Assembly: GCA_949358305.1 (NCBI GenBank)
Contig: OX442314.1
Location: 42,478,581-42,542,580 of the forward strand
Direction of reading: 5' to 3'
From: Strigamia acuminata
Lineage: Eukaryota > Arthropoda > Chilopoda > Geophilomorpha > Linotaeniidae
DNA length: 64,000 nt
Shown here: piece by piece, positions 1 to 10,620 of the stretch
How the letters are laid out: each line of letters starts with the position of its first letter
Position numbering within the stretch: position 1 is the first letter of the stretch
Made by a program: the position numbers and the translations under genes
Notes under the pieces: generated by a model
What the model saw: only the letters and a program-made list of their open reading frames with translations
Told to the model about the DNA's origin: nothing
Database searches by the model: none

Positions 1-110
1 GCCTTTCATCTTGAATACCGCACGCAACCTCATCTTCCACAGGAAATAGTTCCTGTCGGTCAGTCTCTCGAACGATTCCGCCGTCGCTATATCTCGTCGC
101 AACTCGTAGC
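1..110 (-). pseudogene. Copia-type gag N-terminal scrap (cut by window edge)
   Basis: On the minus strand the first ~105 bases read ESFERLTDRNYFLWKMRLRA and continue to the window edge. This resembles the start of Ty1/copia Gag, where a short motif ending in N-Y-x-x-W-K precedes the capsid-like domain. A stop lies upstream in the same frame, so it is probably a remnant, but the body of the element lies outside the window. Identification rests on this short motif only. Confidence 0.4.
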
Positions 111-540
111 AGACGACAGAAATACAAAACGGGAATTAATGTCACGCCAAATATTCTCAAAACTTAGCGACATTAATAACTTGCGCTCATTCGTCTTCTT
201 CGATCCGATCGTTCTCGTATTCCATCTCCATCACTCCAATCATCCAGTTAAATGTTTAAATAAAATTGAAATTTGCTGATTAATTCATCTTTTGGATTTT
301 AAAATGCATATTTCGTAAAAAGGTAAATAGAAATGTAGAATAAGTAACCGATCTTATTTCATTTTTTTTCTTTTTCCCACATTGCAAACTATAACAAATT
401 GATGCTAATAAATTCAAAACAGATGGAACGTGACTGTAACGTTACGGCAGAATTTACAAAACATATTGTGATACGTAACGTGCAGCAAACGTTCACTCCT
501 ATTTCTATACACGTATGCCAAACGTTCATCCCTCGCAATC

Positions 541-556
541 ATACTATAAAAGGCAA
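541..556 (+). promoter_or_regulatory. Candidate TATA box of the elongin-A-like gene
   Basis: CTATAAAAGG sits about 80 bases upstream of the ATG at 629. The spacing suits a core promoter with a short 5' UTR. No other promoter element was recognised. Confidence 0.45.
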
Positions 557-628
557 CACATTGAACTGAATAAAACATATCTGCTTTGATCTCGAACAGC
601 AAACTACTCAACTCAATCGAAATTAGAG

Positions 629-1384
629 ATGGCGAACGATTTGAGAATGAAAGAGATCGAGCAATTGAAAAGCGAAAAGCAAAGAAAGGTGCTCGAAGCA
701 GAAAAGGAAATAGCGAAAGGATATCGGCGTTATTTAGAAGAGAACGTGAGTGACAGCAGAAAGCGAAAGCGCATCGAAACCGAACCCATACACATACCGA
801 ATAAATACCGCCGTGGTGTTTATTTGACGCGAGAGCAATTAAATTCCGACGAATATCACTTCATGGAAGCGATGATGACCAGCAGGAACACCTTTCGAGG
901 TCGAGTGGCTCTGTCTGGGAAAAAGAACAGAGTCGTACCGAATTCGTTAACAAATGTCCAACTACAACGCTGCACGAACTTAGCTGAAAGAATTAAGGGG
1001 CGGAGTTTTGAAGAGTTGAGCCCTTACATGCGCAAGTGCACGGCTCAACAGTTGAGCCAAGTGGAGGCGATTAATCCTTATCTGCTTGGCAAAACTGAGG
1101 AGTTCTGGATGGGAATTTGCAGCCGGCATTTTATTTACGAAGTGCCGGAACAAGGGGAAACCTGGAAAAAGTTTCATCAGCGTCGAGTTTTCGAACAAAC
1201 CGCTGAATTAAAGTTATTAGCTGAAGTGATAGGTGCAAAAGCCGACGGGATTGCAGCGAGGCAAAGGCGTGCCAGATTCGTGGATGCTACTGGTGCAGTT
1301 TCGGCTGTAAATGCAACGAGAGTAAAGCTCAAAGCGTCCAGAATAGTCACCAATGAGAAGAAAGGTGCAAAAATTCAAAAATAA
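629..1384 (+). CDS. Elongin-A-like protein, short and intronless
   Basis: 251 residues from the ATG at 629. Residues ~105-190 match the elongin-A (transcription factor SIII subunit A) domain: a BC-box-like stretch LQRCTNLAERI, then PYMRKCTAQQLSQVEAINPY, then an FW..CSRHF segment and an E.W.KFHQRRVFE helix. Elongin A binds elongin B/C to stimulate Pol II elongation and serves as a Cullin-RING substrate receptor. Position -4 to the BC-box Cys is Gln rather than the usual Leu, so the box is non-canonical. The N-terminus is charged with a KRKRIE basic patch, a possible nuclear signal. It is much shorter than vertebrate elongin A and lacks the TFIIS-like N-domain. A TATA box lies just upstream. 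A diverged second copy lies at 49623-50147. It could be a true short paralogue or an old retrocopy. Confidence 0.7.
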   Translation: MANDLRMKEIEQLKSEKQRKVLEAEKEIAKGYRRYLEENVSDSRKRKRIETEPIHIPNKYRRGVYLTREQLNSDEYHFMEAMMTSRNTFRGRVALSGKKNRVVPNSLTNVQLQRCTNLAERIKGRSFEELSPYMRKCTAQQLSQVEAINPYLLGKTEEFWMGICSRHFIYEVPEQGETWKKFHQRRVFEQTAELKLLAEVIGAKADGIAARQRRARFVDATGAVSAVNATRVKLKASRIVTNEKKGAKIQK

Positions 1385-1479
1385 TTAAAATTATGTATAT
1401 TATCATCATTTTCTAAAATTTTAGATTTATTTTTATTGCAAAATGAGATTTTTTTTTTTAATTTTTAAAATATTTTTTA

Positions 1480-2124
1480 CACCAACTACAATTACCTCGT
1501 ACAATTTAGACCAATTTCTAATTAAACTCCACACAGCTCCCTGTTTTATTGACGACCTCTACCAACGGCACAGCGAACTGCACTTCCACGTGCACGACCG
1601 CAAACTCCCGGCGAAGATATTTATCCACCGCGCACTCCGCCAACTGGACACCTCGTGTCATTGCGGCGAACCGATCAAATTCGACCGCCCAAATTGCGAA
1701 GTAATTGCCAGAATCGGCCGAACTTGTAAGGTAAACAAATCAAAACAATCCTTTAAATATCCACACACTTTGTTTAACACTTTAATTCATATATCAGAGA
1801 CTCGTCAACTTAAACTTGACCGGTTGGCGCGACATTGAACCGGATGAGCTATCCAAACTAATGACCAACATCCCGCAGATTCGGACGCTGAATCTGTCCG
1901 ACACAGCGTGCAGCGACTCAGTTTTAGCCGCCATAGGGCACCATTGTCCACAATTGGAGCACTTGGACGTGTCGAGTTGCTGTAGGGTCAGCAATTACGG
2001 CATTCGGTGTTTGTGTTTGAACGATCGTCTGCAGTCACGCCGATTTAAGGTGGTCAGTTTCAACGTCTTCAAGACGCACGTGACCACGTTACGACAACTC
2101 GTAACGCTTCTGCATGTACCGTGA
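1480..2124 (+). CDS. Leucine-rich-repeat protein (F-box/ZYG11-like style), two exons, start unclear
   Basis: Proposed exons are ~1480-1730 and 1798-2124, joined across a 67-base intron (donor GTAAAC, acceptor ATATCAG) in phase 0. The joined product contains three consecutive LRR units: LVNLNLTGWRDIEPDEL, then IRTLNLSDTACSDSVLAAI, then LEHLDVSSCCRVSNYGI. This cysteine-containing LRR type is common in FBXL and ZYG11/ZER1-like ubiquitin-ligase receptors, but no F-box or VHL-box is visible, so the function is inferred only from the fold. The first exon has no convincing ATG; a longer upstream exon may be missing or the gene may be broken. The first ~190 bases recur at 50919-51106, so the locus was duplicated together with its elongin-A-like neighbour. 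Being next to an elongin-A-like gene is suggestive of ubiquitin-ligase biology but may be coincidence. Confidence 0.45.
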
Positions 2125-3336
2125 CATTAGAGAATAGATATTTAAGTTTTGTTTTTAATTCTTTGTCTCGGTCCAACCCACGGTTTTCGAGTAAAACCCA
2201 CTGAGGTGTGGCATTTGGCATCACTTGCGTCCACACGCCTTTGGTTTTAGGCTGCGCGGATTGTACAATCTGCGGCCGCCACCGATAATAAAGATAGAAA
2301 GCAAAAACCATGGAACCGAAAAGAACAAAACCGGAGAAAACAAGAACGAGGGCGAGAAGAGGGAATCAAAATTTTAACTATGGGCTGTAATGATATAAAA
2401 AATTTAATTTTTGTAAAAGTACAAACGTTTGGTACATAAAATTGTGTTTCTTATCGAAAATTAGCAATAATTATATTATATATCATGCCACTCGGTGACA
2501 GTAACTGTCCCTTCTAGGCTACCATACATTACACAGTGAAGCATAATGATTCGTTCTGTCGAAGGATACCGTGATTTAAGACGTGTATCCCCGTAGCCAC
2601 ATAAAGTAGCCACGTTGATCCAAGTCGAAGCAGGAGGTTTTGTTTGTCGTGTCGTGTCGTCGGTATATCTTGAATATTTCTTTGAATTTGTCTTTCCATC
2701 GATCGTTTACTCCAATTTCAGTGGGTTTTTCCCCTTAAAAGCAATCTGCTTAGTCTATCGGTCCAACAAAACGAGGTAAGTTTTCATTCTTTGATCAAAC
2801 TCATTCACCGTAAGTGTTTATTACAGCTACCCGATTTTGGCACGAAATGTATGGTTTTTATTATTTTTTAAAAATGTCTGTATGACTGTGTGACAAAACT
2901 ACAATGATTTTGATTTCTTTTCAGTCTTGTGTACGACATCGATCGGTTCGTCCTAGTTCTTCCAGGAAAGTGAAAATGCGAATTTTCTGAAAATAAACCT
3001 TTTATTAGACACGCCCGTTTTACGCCAACCACACTGAACAGAAAAACAAAATTGGTATGTAGAGTATTTTTAGCCTTTTCATTTCGGGATAATACAATTC
3101 TGGTTTATACTTTTCTTCGTTAGACGCACGTGATCGGGTGCTGAAACTTCACATTCCTGCCAAAGACGGTGCATATAATTGTTCAAAGCCATGAATTGAT
3201 TTGTTCGCGGGGGTGTAAAATCCAACTCTCTACCTCCACGTGGTCACCCCTGGATAAACTGAGCACATTACTTGTCTCGGTGAAACCAGAAGAGAGCTCT
3301 GGTCATTTGAAAACTTCTGTCACATGTTCAAGTTGT
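2125..3336. other. Non-coding stretch
   Basis: No ORF with recognisable protein similarity and no clear repeat structure. A few intron-like acceptors (for example near 2930) suggest it could hold untranslated exons of an unseen transcript, but nothing supports a specific gene. Confidence 0.3.
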
Positions 3337-3472
3337 ATTGTTAGCCCACATTCAAGAAGGAATGTGGCATTTACAATTCTCTTGTATTGTTAGCCCGCAT
3401 TCCTCCATGATTGTGGCATTTACATGACCGTATTGTAAGACTGCATTCCTACATGAATGTAGCATTTACATT
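3337..3472. repeat. 47-bp tandem repeat, about three copies
   Basis: Units begin TATTGTTAGCC at 3337 and 3384 and TATTGTAAGA at 3431, each containing a CATTC...ATGTGGCATTTACA core. Copies are diverged. Confidence 0.6.
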
Positions 3473-3589
3473 TTTTGAAGTTTCTAAATATTTGTGCTGG
3501 TATATTACTTTTGTCGACTATTTCTGAAATTTTATCAAGTGACTAATTAATTTCATGAATTGGAAATTGCCTTTTGTCATCTGTTTCTA

Positions 3590-5633
3590 CCCAGGTAGCA
3601 TTATATATTGGCGCAACATTGGCCCAATATTGGCTAAAATATTGGGCCAATGTCGGGATGTAAGAAAACGCCAGATTGGCCCAATATTGGGAAACAATAT
3701 TGGGCCAATATTTTGAACCAATATTGGGCCAATCTGGCGTTTTCTTACATCCCGACATTGGCCCAATATTGTGTGCCAACATTGGGCCAATACTCGTAAC
3801 CAATATTGGACCAATATTTTGAACCAATATTGGGCCAATCTGGCGTTTTCTTACATCCCGACATTGGCCCAATATTGTGTGCCAACATTGGGCCAATATT
3901 TTGAACCAATATTGGGCCAATCTGGCATTTTCTTACATCTTGACATTGGCCCAATATAGTGTCACAAAGTTGGGCCAATCTGGTGTTTTCTTAAATCTTG
4001 ACATTGGACCAATATTGGTCTAATATTAAACAGGCCAATCGTGGACCATTATTTCTAATCATTTACAGAAAATATTAAAATTTTCAGTGTTTATTAATGG
4101 CAAAAAAAACAGTGAAAACCTTATATAAAATCCAATAAAAATTAATCACATAAAAAATTTCTTAGAAATTTTATAGAAATTATCAGAAAAGGCCTTGTTA
4201 AAACTTTGTAAAAGTCAAACATTGGAGTATTAATCCACAGCTACAATATAAAAGTAAAGCAAAATCTGCAGAAGGCAGTTATACAAACTCGGATCAATTG
4301 CGATGGTGTTCCAATCATTAGATGAATAATTAAAATAAAATATTAAAGAATTTGGTACAACTTTTTATTTCATCTGACTCTAGCAATGATAAATCAATTA
4401 AGTGTTGAAGTATAAATGATAAAACCTTCATGCTAAAGAAATATACATTATTTTGGTTGGAATCCAGACATTGTTCCAGACTTTTACAAAATGATCAAAA
4501 ATGCATTTTTTGGCATAAAAATTTATGTTCTCAATATTTCAGCCTAATTTTTAGAGAGAAGTGTAAAAAACACTGAGGAATTCAAAAATTTGGTAAGTTT
4601 TTGATAATTCCAATTTCTAAGTGACCGTGGCCAGATTGATCCATTATTGGATTTACAATATTGGCCAATTAATGGCAACCAACGTACAGCCAATATTGGC
4701 TAACAAACGGCTAGTTAATATTGGACCAATATCAACAACCAATATTGGGCCAACATTGGCTCAGACATTGCAACCGAATATTGGCTTGCCAATCTTTAGC
4801 CAATATTGGGCCAATATTGTATTCCAAATAATGGCCAATCAATGGCTGCCTACCGACAGCTAATATTGGCTAACAATTGGCTATTTAATATTGGGCCAAT
4901 ATTGCCAGCCAATATCGGGCCAACATTGGATCTGGCGTGGAAACCCAATATTGGCTTGCCAATCCTTAGCCAACATTGGGCCAATATTGTATTCCCAATA
5001 ATGGCCAATCAATGGCTGCCTATCGACAGCCAATATTGGCTAACAATTGGCTAGTTAATATTGGGCCAATATTGCCGGCCAATATCGGGCCAACATTGGG
5101 TCTGGCGTGGAAACCCAATATTGGCTTGCCAATCCTTAGCCAACATTGGGCCAATATTGTATTCCCAATAATGGCCAATCAATGGCTGCCTACCGACAGC
5201 CAATATTGGCTAACAATTGGCTAGTTAATATTGGGCCAATATTGCCGGCCAATATCGGGCCAACATTGGGTCTGGTGTGGAAATCCAATATTGGCTTGCC
5301 AATCTTTAGCCAACATTTGGCCAATATTGTATTCCCAATATTGGCCAATCAATGGCTGCCTATCGACAGCCAATATTGGCTAACAATTGGCTGGTTGATA
5401 TTGGGCCAATGTTGCCAGCCAATATCGGGCCAACATTGGGTCTGGCATGGAAACCCAATATTGGTTTGCCAATCCTTAGCCAACATTGGGCCAATATCGT
5501 ATTCCCAATATTGGCCAATATTATGTTCCCAATATTGTACCAATATTGGTTGAAGGTTGGTTATATTGGCCAGCAAAACCCCAAGATATCCGATATTGGT
5601 CCAATATTGGCCCAATATATAATGCTACCTGGG
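3590..5633. mobile_element. TA-flanked inverted-repeat DNA element built of CCAATATTGG repeats
   Basis: The left end CCCAGGTAGCATTATATATT at 3590 is mirrored by AATATATAATGCTACCTGGG ending at 5633. Both ends are flanked by the dinucleotide TA (3588-3589 and 5634-5635), the target duplication expected of Tc1/mariner-type transposition. The interior is made almost wholly of variants of CCAATATTGGCC in both orientations, apart from an AT-rich middle (~4030-4620). The left arm contains hairpins in which a GATGTAAGAAAACGCCAGA block appears inverted (3657, 3734) and again directly (3837, 3920). No transposase is encoded; ORFs here are repeat translations. A non-autonomous element is the simplest reading. 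Confidence 0.75.
4806..5520. repeat. 170-bp tandem repeat inside the CCAATATTGG element
   Basis: The phrase ATGGCCAATCAATGGCTGCC and its surroundings recur with a 170-base period (frames restart at 4806, 4976, 5146, with a fourth diverged unit from ~5316). Each unit is itself made of shorter CCAATATTGG modules, so this is a two-level repeat. Confidence 0.8.
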
Positions 5634-5784
5634 TATTGATACAAATTTGTAAACTGTGCTTAACAGATCCATGCTGGTTTTCTTGTAAACATTTTGTACT
5701 CTATTCTGTTGTCTCAATCTAAGAATTCTGATGTAATATTGAATTTAATCTTCCCTATTGCCCATAATGCAAAGGGGTTGTGGG

Positions 5785-6024
5785 TTATTTGTTTCCACTG
5801 TCAAAGGTGGAATACATGTTGCTGCAAAAATTCGAGCTTTCACTGTATGACTTATCACTTACTTGTGCAGTTAATTTCATTGCTCTGAAAGCAGGCAAAA
5901 TCATATGCTTATCTGTCACTTGTGGTGCGAGTCGATTTCTTAACAGTCTTCCCTTTTTCAAGTTCTTTTCATCGACTGCGCCATGTGAGAATGAATATGA
6001 CAAACTTGTTTTATGGCTGTCCAA
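5785..6024 (-). pseudogene. P-element/THAP9-like transposase fragment
   Basis: The minus strand reads APQVTDKHMILPAFRAMKLT then AQVSDKSYSESS, resembling the P-element/THAP9 stretch where an LT..H motif precedes a MKVKLAAQVLS-type helix. Only ~80 residues are open and the rest of the domain is not continuous. Other P-like pieces occur at 11575-11930. Moderate-to-low confidence; based on motif memory, not a search. Confidence 0.4.
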
Positions 6025-6280
6025 ACTAGACTGACTTTATTATCCAAAAGAGTTATAAAGAGAACAAATCACATGATGGTCCGAAACTAAACCTCCAGTG
6101 GGAGCTCTACGCTCACAGGGATGCTGTAGTATTCTTTGAGCAGATTCTGTATGATCATTGTCTCGACTTGCTTTGTTATTTTCTTTTCGGCCGTTATTTC
6201 CCTTTCGACCGCTCGCAGTTGATTGACTGTAGAGTAGACTCCACCCGTTGCAAATACTTGATGGCCATTTCCTCTTTCTG

Positions 6281-6326
6281 TGCAGCCAATCTCACATTTT
6301 GACGCCTTCTCCCTGTAACAGTCACA
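6281..6326 (+). repeat. Direct repeat copy A (pairs with 9589-9634)
   Basis: About 45 bases starting CTGTGCAGCCAATCTCACAT recur with a few changes at 9589-9634 in the same orientation. The pair brackets the PIF1-like helicase remnant and may mark ends of an older element or two copies of a short repeat. Confidence 0.55.
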
Positions 6327-6560
6327 TGGAGTTGACTGAGATGAAATGTAGTCTCACTTCTCTGCTGTCTTCATTAAGTAATGCATTCACGATTTCCTTA
6401 TTTATTACTGTTCCATCCTGTAGTTTTAAACCTTGATTCAAGAAATGATTTCTCATTAACTTCAGTAAGTGTGGTACGAACTTAAATAGGCTAAAATACT
6501 AAAATAAGCAGTAAAATAAGCAGTTAACTCGCAGGTGAATGCCTTTGATAGAACTTACAA

Positions 6561-7855
6561 TCAAATGTGGCTAAGTGTTGTCTGGCGCCACTCACGGGAG
6601 GGGGAGGGGTTATCAAAAAGGAACCAAAGTAGCATTGGTCTTGTTTTTGTAGCATCTGTTATATGACGTCCAAAACCAATGCGCTTAAGTGTTCCAGATG
6701 TTCCATTGACTAGACCGTCTGAAATGTCGAGATCGTATGTGATCACATATTTAATTTCTTCTTTTAAGCGGACCACATGACGTATCCCAAGAGTTTCACT
6801 TGGAGCCAATTTTTTAGTTTAACGGAGATATCCGTTGGCTGATTCAGTTCCTTCTCCAACTACCCAGTCACATGATAATCCTTTATGTTCAAGACCTTTT
6901 TGAGTAATCATGACCATATCGTTATAGTTGTCAACATCTTCGTTTCTGAAGAAAATGTTGAATGCTCTTGGATTAAGTGCTTTTTGTGGCAAGTTTTCTG
7001 GCTTGGGGAATGTGCGACTCTTCAAAAGTTCATAGTCAGCTATTGCTAGTTTTGTAGCAGCAACATTATTTAAAGCAACTGCAAATTCCTTGTCGTTTTT
7101 CTGACGCATGATAGTAGTTAACTCATGGAGCTCAAAACTATGCCAAACTGGAATGTTAAAAGCTTCGTTGATTGGATCAGATGAGTTAGTGCCCATTAAC
7201 GACGCTGCTTTTACAGTACGCAACTGGTGGAAGTCTTCTACGGCCAAAACGGATATGCCACCAAATGGCTTTCTGCTGTCGAATATTTCACGAAGATGAA
7301 AGTCTACTTGACGAAAATGTGTTCACCACACATACTTATTTCGTTTATGATTACCAACTTGAGCTGCGATAGCGAGGTTCTCATGCAATTTAAGACATCT
7401 GAAGGTAGTGTCCAAATATGTTGACAGCAGCTTTTCCTGTTGGTGCTGCTTGTCGTACAACCAGCTTGTCTGGATTATACTTAATATAGAGTGTTGATTA
7501 AGAAAAATTTTCCAACACCAGCGCCACCCATGGCTACTTTGTTGTCTCTATGAAAATACGGCATGATATGCAGAACCAAATCCAGTTGTTGGTCTGTGCA
7601 TGCTGCCAACATATTGGCAAAGTCTATATCAGAGTTCAATGGCGGCTGAACAAACTTTTCAGCGTAAGGTTTTGCTTCGTAATCGCCAAATGGCAACAAT
7701 TGGTCCACCACAGGCAACGGAAATAGCACAGTATTAATATTATTTCGTAAAGCAGCATGAGTAGGAGAAAAAGCATTTATTTGTTTAGAATTATTTGCTA
7801 CAAAAGCTTGGTGCGGAGCAGCAAAAATGACATTGGCAGGTCGTTCATAATGCAC
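6561..7855 (-). pseudogene. PIF1-family helicase remnant (Helitron-type or related)
   Basis: Read on the minus strand in order, broken over three frames: a Walker A region NKVAMGGAGVGKFFLINTLY near 7500, motif Ia QAAPTGKAAVNIFG near 7430, a Walker-B-like LVIINEISM near 7345, then FGGISVLAVEDFHQL near 7230, an ELTTIMRQ helix, and the C-terminal SDGLVNGTSGTLKRIGFG near 6690. These are the ordered motifs of PIF1/RRM3 5'-3' DNA helicases, which in animals mostly occur in Helitrons. Damage is clear: frameshifts, Ser to Phe in GKS, and Asp to Asn in the DEIS box. No Rep-nuclease HUH motif was found upstream, so a full Helitron cannot be claimed. Confidence 0.75.
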
Positions 7856-7859
7856 AACA

Positions 7860-9588
7860 GCTACTTGTTTACCTCTTTCATTTGCGTCACAATATATTAC
7901 AAATCAAAATAAATGACTTCCAGGTGGACGAGCAAATTGTGTCTGTCCCTATGCTTTGCTAAAACTAGTACTTTTTAATCGCCTCTGGAAAACGTTCCGG
8001 ATCAATCATTGCCTCCACTTGTTCCACTTGAAAGGCGCAGACTCGCTTATCCTTTCTCGGTGTCGAATTACCGATTAAGGAAACAATATCAATCGTCAGT
8101 GACAGTTCTGAGTCTTCTTGGGATATATTCAAAAGTGAAAAAATCTGAAATTCAAAATCTTATTAATAATAAAATACCATATTAACAAATTACCATATTT
8201 CTTCCATTTTAAGACGCCATCGATTGTAAATGTAAATAAAAATTCACAATTCCTGTATGGACCCATGCCTTATGTCCCGGCGCTAGATGCCCTAAGGATG
8301 CCATTTTTATAAAAGTCAAAAAGTAAAAACCTATGGTAGGCTTGCACATCTGACAATTCTCCATCATCTGCTGCGCACAGCATAACAAGCCTAGAATATT
8401 AATTTGCATATATTTAAACGTTACAATTTTACTTGGGGAAGCCTACATTCGGCCATGGGTGAAGGCAAAGATGATGGCGTAGTAAATCTTTGGCTGGACC
8501 ATGGTTGTGGTGCAGAAAATCTCGGAGAAAATCCATTTGGTACGGGTACGGGTTGTGCTACGGGTAGTGATGGTAGAATTGCCGAGCTAGGTTGCGCGGA
8601 AGTGCCGTGGACACTATATGTCTCTTTGCAAAAGGTTTGCAGCGTCGAATATACCATCAGTATCGTTCGGGAAATACTGTAATCCAGCCATGTCTGTTAA
8701 AAACAGCGTGTTTTTGTGAATCTGTGATTGAAAAGGATTTTAAATAAAATTAAATATTTTAAAAAACAAAATGCAAAAAGAAATAATTGCGATACTTACA
8801 GAAAACATCTAGCTAATTCGACTGGCAGTCATGTTTGCCCCCACCACATTAAACATTGTTTCGTTACGTGTAAGTGTGTAAGAATCCATTGTTACGAACG
8901 ATCAAGATGCGACAATGTCATTGTCAAAATCACATTGCTACTTCCACTTCAAACTGCAGTTTTTGTGCATCAAAACTGCATTTCTACACTGCTTAGATAA
9001 ATAAACTGCAGTTTTCCAATCAATTGCGCCGGTGCTTCACTGCAGCACACCGGGCGTGGAGTCGCAGGTGAAAACTCCCCTTTTTGGGTTTGAATTGATG
9101 TTTTCTGGCTGTATGCAGCAACTCCCAAAACAATTTTTAAAAACTAAAATTACAATTAGATAAACGATAAAATAATAAATAAGTCCAATCCAACAATATC
9201 AAACCCTGGACCTTTTACTCAGAAAATAAAATTTTTACTCCCATTTTTTAATTCAATTTAAACGAATAAAAATAAATACTGGCACGCGACGCAAACGGCG
9301 TTCCCCAAGCTCTTCCAATACTTTCTGATAATAAGCGGGCAGCAATGTGTGTTGGAAAGTGAAAAATGGCACTCGTAGTTAGTGATGGAAAATTGACAAG
9401 TAGTTTATTCTTACAAAACTTTATTTTGGATGTCGAATGCCATTCCAAATGCACTTTTCATGACTTACTTTTCAACTGGTATTCGTGAATTTAAAACATC
9501 AAATCCATCGTTAATTGTTTTGATGAATGCTCAAGCTTCTTTATTCGTGAAAAGGTAGTAAATTGCATTTGCGGTTCTGTTGGAGAAT
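7860..9588. other. Non-coding stretch with possible helicase-element flank
   Basis: The minus strand just beyond 7855 has short open pieces (for example near 7980-8050) that may be the decayed N-terminal part of the helicase element, but nothing recognisable. The plus-strand ORF at 8404-8682 has no family resemblance. The rest is AT-rich with no structure I can support. Confidence 0.3.
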
Positions 9589-9634
9589 AACTGTGCAGCC
9601 AATCTCACATTTTGACGCCCTCTCTCTATAACAG
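9589..9634 (+). repeat. Direct repeat copy B (pairs with 6281-6326)
   Basis: Second copy of the ~45-base CTGTGCAGCCAATCTCACAT repeat; changes include CCTTCTCCCTG to CCTCTCTCTAT. Confidence 0.55.
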
Positions 9635-9769
9635 TCAAATGGTGTCAAAATTTGACTTTCTTCGTGAAATTGTGTCTTAGCACCTCTTATCGGATCGGTG
9701 TGAGGTGCATAGTGCAAAGGTGAAACCGAGTTAGAGGTTAACTACTAGTTTCAGGTTATTTTTGATTGG

Positions 9770-10620
9770 TCGATATTTATTACGTATGCAATAATTCTAA
9801 AGGCATTTTCAATTACTCTACTGTAAACTTTTAATGCTTGTCGCTCGAAACCCGGTGAAAACTATCAAAGAACTTTTGCCGGAGTTGCTACACGTCCAGT
9901 CCGTTTGCTAGTTAAATCAGGAATGTCTTTATTTTACAAGATAAAAATATACAAAGGTTTTAATCTTAATCTTCTTAAATCGTTGCTCTCATTCCTCGTG
10001 TTGGCGCGCGTGTCCTTTTGGCGATCCTGTCGCCCCCTTGTGTTACTTTTCTACGTCGCGCTTTTACATTCTACACTACATGTTCTAGCCTGGCGATAAT
10101 TGTAATACTTCTGAGTTAAACAGCTACTTTCTGGGTATGGTTTTATTAAATTAACCTGTAATGGGAAAGCAGAATCTCCAAGTATCAAAGGAGAAATATT
10201 AATCCCATTCAAAACTTTTGAATTAGCTTTACAACTTAAATTTTCAGTTTCAAGATTTGAATACAATTGTGAATTTTTGTAAACATGTGAATCATTATTT
10301 CTCCCAGGTGACCCCATATTAATGTACCAAAACTGTCACAAACTGCTAAAAGAACTACACTGTAATAGATTTATAATTCCAAAAGTCGCATGAATGTTCT
10401 TTAGGAGGTGACCCAGCTATGTGTGTTCCATCGATAGCACAAATACACTGTGGAAAGAAACAGTTCTCTTCAAAACCACGTATTAATTAGGCAATTTTAG
10501 CGGGGGGTTTTGGAGTTAAAATTACAGTTGACATAAACATGGAAGCAAAATGTATGCAACTCCTGACCCAAGGTGTTTTTTCTAACTCCAAATAATTGGC
10601 AAACTGTTTGCAATTCAACC
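9770..10620 (-). pseudogene. PIF/Harbinger transposase remnant, split by a solo LTR
   Basis: Minus-strand pieces follow the Harbinger (HARBI1-type DDE_4) order: ELQTVCQLFGVRKNTLGQEL (helix-turn-helix) near 10590, FPQCICAIDGTHIAGSPP (first catalytic Asp) near 10440, ILGDSAFPLQVNLIKPYPES (second Asp) near 10165, LTQKYYNYRQA, and then, beyond the inserted LTR, RVIENAFRIIAYVINID (catalytic Glu segment) near 9800. Stops and frameshifts separate the blocks, so it is dead. The LTR at 9832-10075 interrupts it exactly between the YNYRQA and VIENAF motifs. Confidence 0.75.
9832..10075 (-). mobile_element. Solo LTR, old relative of the 252-bp gypsy LTR, TSD CTAC
   Basis: This block runs TGTAAAC...TTCTACA and aligns along its length with the LTRs at 29268-29519 and 34385-34636, sharing GTTGGCGCGCG, GATCCTGTCGCCCCC and TTTTACA segments. 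It is flanked by CTAC at 9828-9831 and 10076-10079, a 4-bp target duplication of the same length as that of the complete relative. It sits inside the Harbinger DDE sequence. The orientation given is that of the internal coding strand of the complete element. Confidence 0.75.

Noticed and set aside
3543-5639. ORFs rich in NIGPILANIG-type repeats
   Set aside because: Translations of the CCAATATTGG array in several frames and both strands; not a repeat protein.
8404-8682. 92-aa plus-strand ORF, Gly-rich
   Set aside because: No recognisable motif, not flanked by promoter or splice signals, and its antisense is also open; insufficient support.
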